Origin: DAONJL01 sp035405645 [NCBI: bacterium]
Lineage (GTDB): Bacteria > JAGOBX01 > DAONJL01
Length of the DNA stretch: 64,000 bases
Direction of reading: 5' to 3'
Assembly: GCA_035405645.1 (NCBI GenBank)
Contig: DAONJL010000001.1
Span: 81,786 to 145,785 of the forward strand
Below the pieces are notes generated by a model. It saw only the letters and a list, made by a program, of their open reading frames with translations. It did not search any database and had not been told where the DNA came from. Shown one piece after another: positions 17,406-26,717 of this stretch. The translations under genes and the position numbers were made by a program. Position 1 is the stretch's first letter. Every line of letters starts with the position of its first letter.

Positions 17406-18380
17406 ATGAAAAAATATCTTATTTTGCTTCTGCTTATAATTGTCGTTGTTTATCTTTTTTTTTTAAAAATTTATACAGTAAAAAAAATTTTTCCAGAGTT
17501 ATTTGATACTTATTTTGAAATTGCATTAGTTGGTAAAAATCCATATAAACTTAATGAACAAATAAATGAAATAAAAAATATTATTATTGAGAATGAAAAA
17601 ATAGTAAATTTCTTTGATGAAAATTCTGAATTATCAAAAGTAAATAAAAAAGCCAAAACTGAATACACTCAATTATCTGACACATTATTTCAAATTATTA
17701 AAATTGGTTATGCTTATGAACAATTAACTAATAGAAAATTCAGCATTTTATTAGGTGAATTTAAGAATATTTATAATGATATAATTACAAATAATGTTTT
17801 ACCGGATACTGTTTTAATTTCTAAAAAATTAGATTCTTTTAAAAATGGTAATTTATTATTTCAAAATAAATCAATAAAATTTTCTAATCCTGATATTTCA
17901 ATTGATTTAGGTAGTTTAGCAAAAGGTTATGTGATTGATTTTATTATTAATTATTGTTTAAAACAAAATAATATTTATGCTGGCATAATAAATGGTGGCG
18001 GTGATTTAAGAGTTTTTTGTAAAGAGAATAAATATAATAAAAAGTGGCGAATAGGAATACAACATCCACGAAAATCCGACGAACTGCTTGATGTTATTGA
18101 ATTAACAAATGGTGCAGTTGCTACATCAGGTGATTATCAACGCTTCACAATACTAAATAATCAGCGTTTTCATCATATAATTAACACACAAACTGGATTA
18201 CCTGCTGATGAAAACATTTCAGCAACTATTATTTTCGATAAATGTGTTGATGCTGATGTATTAGCAACAATTTTTTTTATTTATAACTTGCAAGAACGAA
18301 ATGATTTTATTAAAATAAATAGTTTAAATCTTAAATATTTAATAATGGATAAAACAGAAAAAATTTCAAAAAATTTTTAA
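17406..18380 (+). CDS. apbE: FAD:protein FMN transferase
   Basis: 324 residues with an N-terminal membrane segment (3-20) that could be a signal anchor. ApbE hallmarks are present: DTYFEI near the start, the SIDLGSLAKGYVID motif, INGGGDLRVF, GAVATSGDYQRF, HHIINTQTGLPA and DADVLATIFF. It attaches FMN to a threonine of extracytoplasmic flavoproteins such as Rnf or Nqr subunits; a Wood-Ljungdahl organism often has Rnf, but no acceptor gene is in the window. It starts 10 bases after the fusion gene and is probably in the same transcript, though the ribosome-binding site is weak. Confidence 0.92.
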   Translation: MKKYLILLLLIIVVVYLFFLKIYTVKKIFPELFDTYFEIALVGKNPYKLNEQINEIKNIIIENEKIVNFFDENSELSKVNKKAKTEYTQLSDTLFQIIKIGYAYEQLTNRKFSILLGEFKNIYNDIITNNVLPDTVLISKKLDSFKNGNLLFQNKSIKFSNPDISIDLGSLAKGYVIDFIINYCLKQNNIYAGIINGGGDLRVFCKENKYNKKWRIGIQHPRKSDELLDVIELTNGAVATSGDYQRFTILNNQRFHHIINTQTGLPADENISATIIFDKCVDADVLATIFFIYNLQERNDFIKINSLNLKYLIMDKTEKISKNF

Positions 18381-18391
18381 GGTGAAATTTT

Positions 18392-19192
18392 ATGCCAAAA
18401 AGAGTATTAATTGTTGATGATGAAAAATATTTAAGATATATATTAAAAATGAATCTGGAAAAAATTGGTATTGAAGTAAGTGAAGCAGAAAACGGAAAAG
18501 TAGCTATAGAATTAATTAATAATATCAGACCTGACTTAATTATACTTGATATTATGATGCCTGATATAAATGGCTTTGAAGTATTAAAAACAATTAAACA
18601 ATCATTAATTCTTTCACAAATACCAGTTATTATGTTATCAGCACGCTCACAAAAAAAAGATATGGAATTAGCAAAAGCATTAGGCGCTTATAAATATATT
18701 GTTAAACCATTTCAAATTAATGAATTTCTTACTGAAGTAAAAAATATTTTAAGTTTAAAAGAAACAAAACATAATTTCGATACAAAAGCAATTATATCAC
18801 AAATACAAAATATTGTCGAAAAAAATAATTTTAAAGAAATTAGAAAATTAGAAGATTATTTAATAAATGATGAATATCCAACAGAAATAAGAGTTGAAGC
18901 AGCATTAGCATTAGGCAAATTAAAATCAGAAAATTCTGTTAATGTCTTATTAGATACAATTGATTATGCTGAACCTATTTTAAAAGAAAAGATAATCTGG
19001 GCATTAGGAAAAATAAATAATAAACGAGCATTTGGAAAATTAAATAATATTCTCCGTGATAAGAACGAGCCACAGGATATTAGAATGGCATGTGTTCTTG
19101 CAATAAAAAGTTTAGGTTTTGAAAGTGAAGTACAGGATATTATTGATGCTTTTAAAAATAAAAAATTAAAACATAAAAAAAATAAAGATTGA
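18392..19192 (+). CDS. Response regulator receiver fused to HEAT repeats
   Basis: 266 residues. Residues 3-123 are a CheY-like receiver (VLIVDDEK, phospho-acceptor D53 in ILDIMMPDINGF, switch residues in LSARS and the conserved lysine in IVKPF). Residues about 165-260 form HEAT or PBS-lyase-type helical repeats (EIRVEAALALGKLKS, LKEKIIWALGKINN, DIRMACVLAIKSLG). There is no DNA-binding or enzymatic output domain, so phosphorylation would act through protein binding. The same pair of parts occurs as separate genes in the chemosensory cluster (52852 and 53967), which suggests a related signalling logic. It begins 11 bases after apbE with GGTGA upstream. Confidence 0.88.
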   Translation: MPKRVLIVDDEKYLRYILKMNLEKIGIEVSEAENGKVAIELINNIRPDLIILDIMMPDINGFEVLKTIKQSLILSQIPVIMLSARSQKKDMELAKALGAYKYIVKPFQINEFLTEVKNILSLKETKHNFDTKAIISQIQNIVEKNNFKEIRKLEDYLINDEYPTEIRVEAALALGKLKSENSVNVLLDTIDYAEPILKEKIIWALGKINNKRAFGKLNNILRDKNEPQDIRMACVLAIKSLGFESEVQDIIDAFKNKKLKHKKNKD

Positions 19193-19225
19193 CAATTTTA
19201 AATTTTATAAATAAAAAGAATTTTT

Positions 19226-20053
19226 ATGATTGATTTAAAAAATTTATTTTTTCCTTTATATACTAAAACATTAAATAAAAAAATTAGTTCTGAAATTAAA
19301 AGTTCCACTGAAAAAATTTCATCTGGTCTAAATAATACTGGGGCATTGCAAACAAAAGATTTAGTTTTATCAGAAGAATATAAAACAAATAAAAATACTG
19401 TTGCTCAATTAATAAATGAATTAAATACTTCTATTACTTACCTAACTGCTTTTGATGATGGTCTTGCAGAAACAAAAAATATACTTGATAGAATGCATAC
19501 AATTTGTTTAAGAGCAAGTAATGAAACAATGAGTGAAAATGAGATAAATTTAATCTCAGTAGAAATAAAAGAATTACAAAAAGAATTAACTGAAAATGCA
19601 GAAAAAATTTATCAATTAAACAATAAAATTTTTCTTAAAGATACTGATAAAATAAATAAATTGTATTTTCATTATGGAATAAAACCAGAAGATACATATA
19701 TATTAGAATTAAAAGATTTAACTGCTGAGGGTTTAAATTTAAAAAAAGAAAATTTTAAAAATACAGAAGAAATCAGAGGTTATTTAAAAACAATTGAAGA
19801 AAAATTAAATGAATTAGAAAAATATCGTAATAATATTAGTGTTGCTATTAATAAATTTCAAGAACGGCTTAATTCATTAAATTCCTTGAATATTTCTCTT
19901 GAACAAAATATATCTCAATTACAGGATACAGATGAAGCAAAAGAAATAATAAAAAATACAAAATTAAATACACACCAAAAAATGATTGTCAATGTTGTTA
20001 ATAATTTAGTTGAATTAGATAAATATAAAATAGATAAATTACTAAAATTTTAA
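19226..20053 (+). CDS. Divergent flagellin-like protein
   Basis: 275 residues, nearly all helical. The N-terminal 110 residues align with the flagellin D0/D1 helices (STEKISSGLNNTGA, ELNTSITYLTAFDDGLAETKNILDRMHTICLRASNETM), and the C-terminal 75 with the returning helix (KFQERLNSLNSLNISLEQNISQLQDTDEAKE). The variable D2/D3 region is almost absent. The very C-terminus lacks the usual QAN-LSLL ending and closes with DKYKIDKLLKF, so whether it is a true filament subunit is uncertain; it could be a minor flagellin or a hook-associated paralogue. A TTGACA at 19189 overlaps the stop of the previous gene, but its -10 is poor. No other flagellar gene is adjacent. Confidence 0.7.
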   Translation: MIDLKNLFFPLYTKTLNKKISSEIKSSTEKISSGLNNTGALQTKDLVLSEEYKTNKNTVAQLINELNTSITYLTAFDDGLAETKNILDRMHTICLRASNETMSENEINLISVEIKELQKELTENAEKIYQLNNKIFLKDTDKINKLYFHYGIKPEDTYILELKDLTAEGLNLKKENFKNTEEIRGYLKTIEEKLNELEKYRNNISVAINKFQERLNSLNSLNISLEQNISQLQDTDEAKEIIKNTKLNTHQKMIVNVVNNLVELDKYKIDKLLKF

Positions 20054-20064
20054 AAAGAGAAGAA

Positions 20065-21117
20065 ATGCTTAGTTTAACTGAATTAAAAAAATTATTAACA
20101 GAAGCCCAAACGCCATTAATCAATCAAGAAAAAGTTTATTTTGTATATTCAGGCGAAACAAATAAAAATGTTGAATTAATTGGTGATATGAATTGCTGGC
20201 TTTCTGGTTATGATAAATTATACGAATTATCTAATTCAGGCATTTATTACATTGAAAAAATATTACCATTAAATAGTCGAATTGAATACAAATTTATTGT
20301 GAATAATAATTATGAACTTGACAAAAAAAACCCAAAAACAATATTAACTGAATTGGGCGAAAATTCAGTCTTAGAAATGCCAGAATATCCAGCGCATCCT
20401 GAATTTAAAACAAATTTAAATTTCAAACTATCCATTGAAAAAGATTTTGAAATAAATAGTAAATATCTAAATTACAAAAAAAAGATTAAACTATTATTGC
20501 CTTATAATTTTGATGCAAATGAAAAATATTTTCTTGTTATTTTTAATAATGGTAATAATTATTATAAATACGGCTTAATAAAAAATATTTTTGATTATAT
20601 AACAAATAAACAATTAGTTAAACCTTTTGTGATTGCTTTAATTTATTCTTCAAATGAAGAAAAAAATTTTGAATATAATTTTAATCTTAATTACTCAAAA
20701 TTTATTCTTGAAGAATTATTATCTTTATTAAATATTGAAGTAAAAATAATTGAATCAGAAAAAGGTATAATATTAGGTGGTAATTATTTAGGTGCATTAG
20801 AGGCTTTATTTTCTGCTACCAAAAGCGAAAAAAAAATAAATAAATTAATTTTACAAAGTTTAACAACTGAATATAATAATAATAATATTTATTCTATTTC
20901 TTCTATTGATGAATTTTCAAATTTAGATATTTATTTGTGTTGGGGTAATTTTGAAAAGTATATAAATAATCAGAATCTAATTTCATTAAATGAAAAATTC
21001 ATTGAATTTCTTGAAACAAACAAAATAAAATATTATAAAATGCGATATAATCAGGGACATAATTGGATAATGTGGGCAGGCGATTTATTAAATGCTTTTA
21101 TTTATCATCTCGAATAA
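20065..21117 (+). CDS. CBM48-like plus esterase-fold protein lacking the catalytic serine
   Basis: 350 residues. Residues 24-90 look like an AMPK/glycogen-binding (CBM48/E-set) domain (VELIGDMNCWLS, YKFIVNNNYELD). Residues 125-350 follow the enterochelin-esterase/esterase-D alpha/beta hydrolase fold. The nucleophile elbow, G-x-S-x-G in active members, reads LGGNYLG with N240 in the serine position, while the late histidine is kept in NQGHNWIMWAGDLL (H332). It is therefore probably not a serine esterase and may act as a binding protein. Its last 13 bases overlap the convergent M48-like gene. Function unknown. Confidence 0.7.
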   Translation: MLSLTELKKLLTEAQTPLINQEKVYFVYSGETNKNVELIGDMNCWLSGYDKLYELSNSGIYYIEKILPLNSRIEYKFIVNNNYELDKKNPKTILTELGENSVLEMPEYPAHPEFKTNLNFKLSIEKDFEINSKYLNYKKKIKLLLPYNFDANEKYFLVIFNNGNNYYKYGLIKNIFDYITNKQLVKPFVIALIYSSNEEKNFEYNFNLNYSKFILEELLSLLNIEVKIIESEKGIILGGNYLGALEALFSATKSEKKINKLILQSLTTEYNNNNIYSISSIDEFSNLDIYLCWGNFEKYINNQNLISLNEKFIEFLETNKIKYYKMRYNQGHNWIMWAGDLLNAFIYHLE

Positions 21118-22799
21118 TTTTTCTCTGCAATTCTTTTCTCTATGTATAATTGTAATATTTCAAGTTCTCTATTATCAAACCAGAATAAATTACAATTAGT
21201 ACATCTATCAATCACAATGTAATCTTCATAATTATAATACGCTCTATTCATTAGCATTTTACAATTTGGACAAATTAAATGTTTTGAATTATCAATTTTT
21301 GTTATTTCTTTTTTTAAACCCATCTTATTTATTTTTCCTTTATATTCTTTTGCATACTCTATTTCTTCAAGTGTAAATGTTCTAATATTTCTATTTATTA
21401 TTCTAATTATTTTTTCTTTTGTTAATAAATAACCCTTACATTTATTACATCGTTCAACAGGCACAAATTCATAATATGTTTCATATAACCTACCACCAAT
21501 AAATCCACATCTTGGACACATTCGTTTTGATTGCTCTAAACTACTTATATCAAAAATATCAGGAAAAATATTTTTAAATTCTGCAACAATATTTGTCCCT
21601 GCTATATTTATATATGTTTCAGGTGTTAAATTTTCTATTTCAAATAATTGACTCTTTTTATATGGTCCAAACCATTCATTATTCATATATACATAATAAT
21701 CATTTTCTTTTATTAAATTTTTCTCTTCTTTTTCTTTCCCTTCATTTATTTTTTCTTTCTCTCTAAAATATTTCTCTTTTTCTTTTGCATAATAAAATTT
21801 CTCTAATGAACTTCCAGCAATAATAAGTAAATTATTTAATCTCTCGTTTATTGGTGGATGAGTTGAAAACAAATCAGCAAAAAAACCTTTCTTTTCGTTT
21901 ATGGTGTTTATTTCAGGTGGAACAATAAATAATGGTGAAAATGATGAATAAATAAATATTTCTTTATCAATGCGTGAAGTATTTATTTTATATAATGCGC
22001 TAACAAGTGCCATTGGATTTCTTGTTATTTCAACTGATTTTACATCAGCATAATTTTCACGATTTCGTGAAATAAATATTATCATTATTTTTAATAACAA
22101 TTGTGCTAATAATAATGATGGTAACATAATTATAAAATTAAAACTTTGATTTTTTTTATTAATATAATTTTTATTTTTTTCCTGTGGAAATTTTAAAAAT
22201 ACTTTTGAATATAAATTTTTTATAAACTCGTAACTCGAACAAATAAAAGTAATAATTTCTGTATCTTTATTTATAATATGAACAAATTGTTGGGCAATAA
22301 CTGCCTGTAATTCTTCACGAGTAAATTTTGTTATTATGCCCTCACTTATTCCTATTGCCTTTATTTTTCCTGCACTACAGGAAAATATATTTTGTGAAAA
22401 AGTTGGTATTATTATTATTTCTATTTCTTCATTATAATTTGTTGCTACTTTTAACTCTTCTACTATATTTATTATTTGTTTATGTAATACATCATTTATA
22501 TCTGGTTTATAGCAATTTAATATTTCTCTAATAAAAATAATACTTTTATTCTTATAAAATTTATACTGAAAAAAAATAATAAAAGAACTAATAATTATTG
22601 AAATAATAAATAAATTTTTATCAACAAAATTTATTTTAGAATATCGAAATAAGCAAAAAATAAAAGAAATGAAAATCAAATAAGAGATAATTATATACAG
22701 AATTATTGTTATGAAAATAATAAAAATAAATTTCAGTTGATTGTTTTTTATCTGGGTCCAAAAATCAGATAAAAGAAAATTCTTATTTGTTAAATTCAA
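21105..22799 (-). CDS. M48-like membrane pseudopeptidase with zinc-ribbon tail
   Basis: 564 residues. Two N-terminal membrane helices (22-50 and 62-80), an HtpX/M48-like domain (100-330), a charged linker, a GYF_2-like segment (WFGPYKKSQLFEIE) and two zinc-ribbon units of the zf-TFIIB type (CPRCG...CNKCKG; CPNCK...CTNCNLFWFD). The family's HExxH zinc motif is replaced by QQFVH (170-174), so both the first histidine and the catalytic glutamate are gone, although the third-ligand region RENYAD (E246) and the THPP loop remain. Proteolysis is therefore unlikely unless chemistry differs. It overlaps lemA by 4 bases (ATGA), a pairing often seen for LemA and HtpX-like genes. Confidence 0.8.
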   Translation of the reverse strand: MNLTNKNFLLSDFWTQIKNNQLKFIFIIFITIILYIIISYLIFISFIFCLFRYSKINFVDKNLFIISIIISSFIIFFQYKFYKNKSIIFIREILNCYKPDINDVLHKQIINIVEELKVATNYNEEIEIIIIPTFSQNIFSCSAGKIKAIGISEGIITKFTREELQAVIAQQFVHIINKDTEIITFICSSYEFIKNLYSKVFLKFPQEKNKNYINKKNQSFNFIIMLPSLLLAQLLLKIMIIFISRNRENYADVKSVEITRNPMALVSALYKINTSRIDKEIFIYSSFSPLFIVPPEINTINEKKGFFADLFSTHPPINERLNNLLIIAGSSLEKFYYAKEKEKYFREKEKINEGKEKEEKNLIKENDYYVYMNNEWFGPYKKSQLFEIENLTPETYINIAGTNIVAEFKNIFPDIFDISSLEQSKRMCPRCGFIGGRLYETYYEFVPVERCNKCKGYLLTKEKIIRIINRNIRTFTLEEIEYAKEYKGKINKMGLKKEITKIDNSKHLICPNCKMLMNRAYYNYEDYIVIDRCTNCNLFWFDNRELEILQLYIEKRIAEKNYSR

Positions 22800-23347
22800 A
22801 ACTTAACCTCAGGTGTTTTTGATACTTTCTCGTCTACTTCATAAAATTTAAGTTCTTGAAAATTAAATTTTTTTGCAATTATATTTGATGGAAATAGATT
22901 TATTTCTGTATTGTATCGCATAACTGCATCATTATAACTTTGCCGTGCAAATGAAATTCTATTTTCAGTTGATGTTAATTCTTCCTGCAATTTCATTACA
23001 TTTTGATTTGCTTTTAAATCAGGATAATTTTCCATTACTGCAAATAATGTTTTTAATGTTCCACTTAATATATTATCATTTGTTATTTGTTCATTTATTG
23101 TTTTACTTTCGCTTGCTATATTTCTTGCTTTAATTACTTTTTCAAGTGTTTCACGCTCGTGAGCCATATAGCCCTTTACTGCTTCAACTAAATTTGGTAT
23201 TAAATCATATCTTCGTTCTAATTGCACTTTTATTTGTGCCCAACTATTTTCTGCCTTTACTTTTAGATTGATTATTCTATTGTAAATTGCAATTATATAA
23301 ATTATCAATAATATAATTATTGCACTTAAAAAATAAAATATAATCAT
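22796..23347 (-). CDS. lemA: LemA family membrane protein
   Basis: 183 residues: one N-terminal membrane helix (2-24), then a long helical bundle with the family motifs ENSWAQIKVQLERRYDLIPNLV, VKGYMAHERETLE, NYPDLKANQNVMKLQEEL and RQSYNDAVMRYN, ending in a short proline-containing tail. LemA proteins have an extracytoplasmic coiled domain; their molecular role is poorly known. Here it is co-translated with an M48-like gene and has its own promoter, divergent from cheV. Confidence 0.92.
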   Translation of the reverse strand: MIIFYFLSAIIILLIIYIIAIYNRIINLKVKAENSWAQIKVQLERRYDLIPNLVEAVKGYMAHERETLEKVIKARNIASESKTINEQITNDNILSGTLKTLFAVMENYPDLKANQNVMKLQEELTSTENRISFARQSYNDAVMRYNTEINLFPSNIIAKKFNFQELKFYEVDEKVSKTPEVKF

Positions 23348-23393
23348 TTCTTCTTCCCTTCTTCTTTCAATAATTTAAAATTTTATTTATATT

Positions 23394-23421
23394 ATTATGT
23401 AGTATATTAAAATTTTGTCAA
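23394..23421 (-). promoter_or_regulatory. Promoter of the lemA operon
   Basis: Minus strand TTGACA (23421-23416), 16 bases, CATAAT (23399-23394), about 47 bases before the lemA start. Confidence 0.6.
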
Positions 23422-23440
23422 GAAAAATTTATTATTTTTA

Positions 23441-23469
23441 TTGACATAAAATTTTTTTTTAATTATATT
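23441..23469 (+). promoter_or_regulatory. Promoter of cheV
   Basis: TTGACA (23441-23446), 17 bases, TATATT (23464-23469), followed by the ribosome-binding site AAAAGGAGG (23492-23500) and the ATG at 23509. Back to back with the lemA promoter. Confidence 0.72.
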
Positions 23470-23508
23470 ATTAAATAATTAATTTAATAATAAAAGGAGG
23501 CAATAAAA

Positions 23509-24471
23509 ATGGCAAAAATAGGCGATGTAATAAAAGTTGGAAAAAATAAAATGGAATTAATAGAATTTAAAATAAAGAAAAAAAGTAAATTAGGTCAATT
23601 ATATGATTGTATTTATGGAATAAATGTTTTTAAAGTTCGTGAAGTAATAAATATGCCTGAAATTGTTCCATTACCAGAAGAAGTACCATATATTCTTGGT
23701 ATGTTCTCATTAAGAAATGAAAATATTACATTATTAAATTTAATAGAAAGATTAAATGGTGATACAGAATATAAAAAATATTTTGTTATTGTCGCAGAAT
23801 TTAATAATTTATATATTGGTCTTTTAGTTCACGAAGTAGTGCAAATTCACAGAATTTCATGGGAAGATATTTTACCTCCACCAAAAGTATCAAGCAAAGA
23901 TGAATCTGGTTTAATTATTGGCGTTGTAAAAATAAGAAATAATGAATCGCTCGTTATACTCGATTTTGAAAAAATAGTAAATGAAATAAATATATTACAA
24001 CAACAGGAAGTAGAAAAATTTAATACACCAGAGGCAATAAAAAGCGCTCATAGAGGTATAAATGTTTTAATTGTTGATGATTCAAAAACAGTTAGGTCAC
24101 AAATGAAAAATATATTAGAAAAATCAGGCTATAATGTAATAGAAAAAGCAAATGGCAAAGAAGCATTAGATGAAATAATAAAAAGTTATAAAATAGCAGA
24201 AGCACAGGGAATACCTTTGAGACATTTAATTGGACTTGTTATTACTGATATTGAAATGCCATTAATGGATGGTTACACACTAACAAAAAATATAAAAGAC
24301 CACAATGAACTGGCAATTTTACCAGTAATAATGCATACCTCATTAAGTGGTGAAAGTGTAAAATTAAAAGGCGAAGAAGTTGGCTGTGATGGATATATTA
24401 CAAAATTTTCAATTGACAATTTTACAAAAACAATTGAAGAAGTATTAAAGAAATATCCATTGCCTGCTTAA
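23509..24471 (+). CDS. cheV: CheV: CheW domain plus receiver
   Basis: 320 residues. Residues 15-165 are a CheW fold (GINVFKVREVINMPEIVPLP, GMFSLRNENITLLNL); residues 184-315 are a receiver (VLIVDDSKTVRSQM, phospho-acceptor D247 in VITDIEMPLMDGY, lysine in TKFS). The protein couples chemoreceptors to CheA and is modulated by phosphorylation. It has its own promoter and strong ribosome-binding site and lies far from the main che cluster. The DHH gene follows 12 bases after the stop. Confidence 0.93.
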   Translation: MAKIGDVIKVGKNKMELIEFKIKKKSKLGQLYDCIYGINVFKVREVINMPEIVPLPEEVPYILGMFSLRNENITLLNLIERLNGDTEYKKYFVIVAEFNNLYIGLLVHEVVQIHRISWEDILPPPKVSSKDESGLIIGVVKIRNNESLVILDFEKIVNEINILQQQEVEKFNTPEAIKSAHRGINVLIVDDSKTVRSQMKNILEKSGYNVIEKANGKEALDEIIKSYKIAEAQGIPLRHLIGLVITDIEMPLMDGYTLTKNIKDHNELAILPVIMHTSLSGESVKLKGEEVGCDGYITKFSIDNFTKTIEEVLKKYPLPA

Positions 24472-24483
24472 TAGTTATTATTG

Positions 24484-25512
24484 ATGTTAATTATAAATGG
24501 GGATATTAAAAATTTTAATAGAAAGATAGAAGCGTTTTATAATTTACTCATTAATATTTTAAATAAATACAATAAATATTTATTAGTTTATCATGCTGAT
24601 TGTGATGGTATTGTTTCGGCAATTCAAATTTACAATTTTCTTTCTCAAAAAAATTTAAAAATAAATTTATTTGGTGTTGCTCAATTTAGAAATGATGAAT
24701 ACAATCAAATAATTAAAATAAAAGAAAATCAACAGTATATAATTTTTTTAGAAGGTTATGGAATGAGTAATGAATATAAAATTTTTAATGATATTGCATT
24801 GAATATTGACCATCATCCTATTCAAAATATTATAACAAATTTTCTTAATCCACGAGAATTTCATATTTCACCTAATCCAGCCAATGCTTTATTAGTTTAT
24901 GAATTATTAAAAAATAATATTGATGAACGATATAAAGAATGGGTTGCATTAGCTTCAATAATGGATTATTGCGAAGAAGCAGCTGAAAATTTATTAGCAG
25001 AAATAAAATTTGTAGATGAAGAATTAATAGAATTAAAAAATATTTTTTATGCTATACAATATAATAATGAATGGTGTAATTATGTAATTAAAAAACTTAA
25101 TAAATATTATACATTTAAAGAATTTATTAAAGATGAAAAATTACAGAGGCAGAAAATAAAATATCTGGATTTTTATAATAAACATTTTAATGCAGCACAA
25201 AATACAATAAATCCAAAAAGCAAAATATTATTTTATTCTTTGGAAAAATCTCAATTTCGAATTGCAAGTTCTCTTGCTAATAGATTATCTGATTTATATG
25301 CTGATAAAATTATTATAATTGCAGAATTAGATAATGAGCGTGCGAGATTATCAGTAAGAAATCGCACATATAATTGTAATATAGGTGAATACTTAAAACA
25401 ACTCTGTGAGCAATTAAAAAATGCAGATGCCACAGGACACGAAAAAGCAGCAAGTGCAAGAATAAATAAAGAAGATATAAATTATATAATTAAAAAAATT
25501 GAGGAAATATAA
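24484..25512 (+). CDS. DHH family phosphoesterase
   Basis: 342 residues from the ATG at 24484. Metal-binding motifs of the DHH family are seen: HADCDGI (D39, D41) and NIDHHP (D109-H110-H111), plus a DHHA1-like C-terminal domain with ATGHEKAASARI. The second-motif aspartate, usually in L-D-x-G, appears as FLEGYG, a conservative change. Relatives include RecJ, NrnA (nanoRNase/pAp phosphatase) and cyclic-di-AMP phosphodiesterases; without a membrane or RecJ OB domain, an NrnA-like small-substrate enzyme is likeliest. The stop overlaps the start of the histidine kinase gene (TAATG). Confidence 0.83.
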   Translation: MLIINGDIKNFNRKIEAFYNLLINILNKYNKYLLVYHADCDGIVSAIQIYNFLSQKNLKINLFGVAQFRNDEYNQIIKIKENQQYIIFLEGYGMSNEYKIFNDIALNIDHHPIQNIITNFLNPREFHISPNPANALLVYELLKNNIDERYKEWVALASIMDYCEEAAENLLAEIKFVDEELIELKNIFYAIQYNNEWCNYVIKKLNKYYTFKEFIKDEKLQRQKIKYLDFYNKHFNAAQNTINPKSKILFYSLEKSQFRIASSLANRLSDLYADKIIIIAELDNERARLSVRNRTYNCNIGEYLKQLCEQLKNADATGHEKAASARINKEDINYIIKKIEEI

Positions 25513-26717
25513 TGGAAATTACAAATCATAATTCAAATCATAATTTATTAAAATCAATATTAAATATAATCGCTGTTTTAAATATTAAAAATAATGTGAA
25601 TGATATTATTAAATATTTATCTACTGAAACAAGTAAAATATTAAATGCTGATAGAACAACAATTTATATATACGAAAAAGAAAAAAACATAATATGGTCA
25701 TTATTTGCAGAAGGGTTAGAAAATGAAAAAATTGTAAATTTAGAAGTTGGAAAAGGCATGGCGGGTTATGTAGCTAAAACTGGTGAAACATTAATTACTA
25801 ATGATGCATATAATGAACCATTTTTCGATGCTTCATTTGATAAAAGATTTAATTATAAAACGCGAAATTTAATTTGTATGCCAATGAAAAATTTAAAAGG
25901 TGAATTAGTTGGTGTAATTCAAGTTATAAATAAAAAAGATAATTTATTATTTGATAAAAATGATGAAGAATTATTATCAATAATCGCAGTAATTGGTGCA
26001 ACAGTTCTTGACAGAATTATTATTGAAAAAGAAATTGAGAAGCGTGAAAAGTTATCATTAATAGGTAATATTACAAGTGGCGTTATACACGACATTAAAA
26101 ATCCTTTAAGTGTTATTATTGGTTTTAGTGACATAATTAAAAAAATGATTTCAGATGAAAAAGCAAAAGAATATATTGATATTATCCTTACAGAATGTTT
26201 TAAAATTCAAATATTATTAAATGAAATTCTTGATTTTGCAAAAGATAAATACATTATGAATTTTATTGAATTAAATATAGATGATTTTATTAATTCGCTT
26301 AAATATGATATAAATAATTTAACAAAGAATACAAACATAAAAATAATAAAAGAATTAAACACAAAATCAACAATACTTTTAGATAAAGACAGATTTTATA
26401 GAGTAATAATTAATATAGTAAAAAATTCAGTAGAAGCTTTACTGAATGCTTATAATATCAAAGATAAAAAAATTATTATAAAAACTTATGAAAAAGAAGA
26501 TAATGTAATATTAGAAATTACTGATAATGGACCAGGAATAAATCCAAAAATAAAAGATAATTTATTTGAACCATTTGTTACAATAGATAAACCCTCAGGC
26601 ACAGGACTTGGTTTATCAATTGTGAAAAAAATAGTTGACCATCATCAGGCAAAAATTGAAGTTATAAGTGAACAAAACAAAGGGTCTACATTTCAAATAA
26701 TATTTCAAAAGAAATGA
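25512..26717 (+). CDS. Soluble GAF-domain histidine kinase
   Basis: 401 residues without membrane segments. A GAF domain (15-170: ILNADRTTIYIYEKEK, GKGMAGYVAKTGE, MPMKNLKGELVGVIQVINK) precedes a HisKA domain with H193 (GVIHDIKNPLS) and a HATPase_c domain with an N-box (NIVKNSVEALLNA), G1 (DNGPGI) and G2 (GTGLGLSIVKKIV). It should autophosphorylate in response to a cytoplasmic ligand. No response regulator is adjacent; the nearest receivers are in CheV (2 genes upstream) and the 18392 protein. Translationally coupled on both sides. Confidence 0.93.
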   Translation: MEITNHNSNHNLLKSILNIIAVLNIKNNVNDIIKYLSTETSKILNADRTTIYIYEKEKNIIWSLFAEGLENEKIVNLEVGKGMAGYVAKTGETLITNDAYNEPFFDASFDKRFNYKTRNLICMPMKNLKGELVGVIQVINKKDNLLFDKNDEELLSIIAVIGATVLDRIIIEKEIEKREKLSLIGNITSGVIHDIKNPLSVIIGFSDIIKKMISDEKAKEYIDIILTECFKIQILLNEILDFAKDKYIMNFIELNIDDFINSLKYDINNLTKNTNIKIIKELNTKSTILLDKDRFYRVIINIVKNSVEALLNAYNIKDKKIIIKTYEKEDNVILEITDNGPGINPKIKDNLFEPFVTIDKPSGTGLGLSIVKKIVDHHQAKIEVISEQNKGSTFQIIFQKK

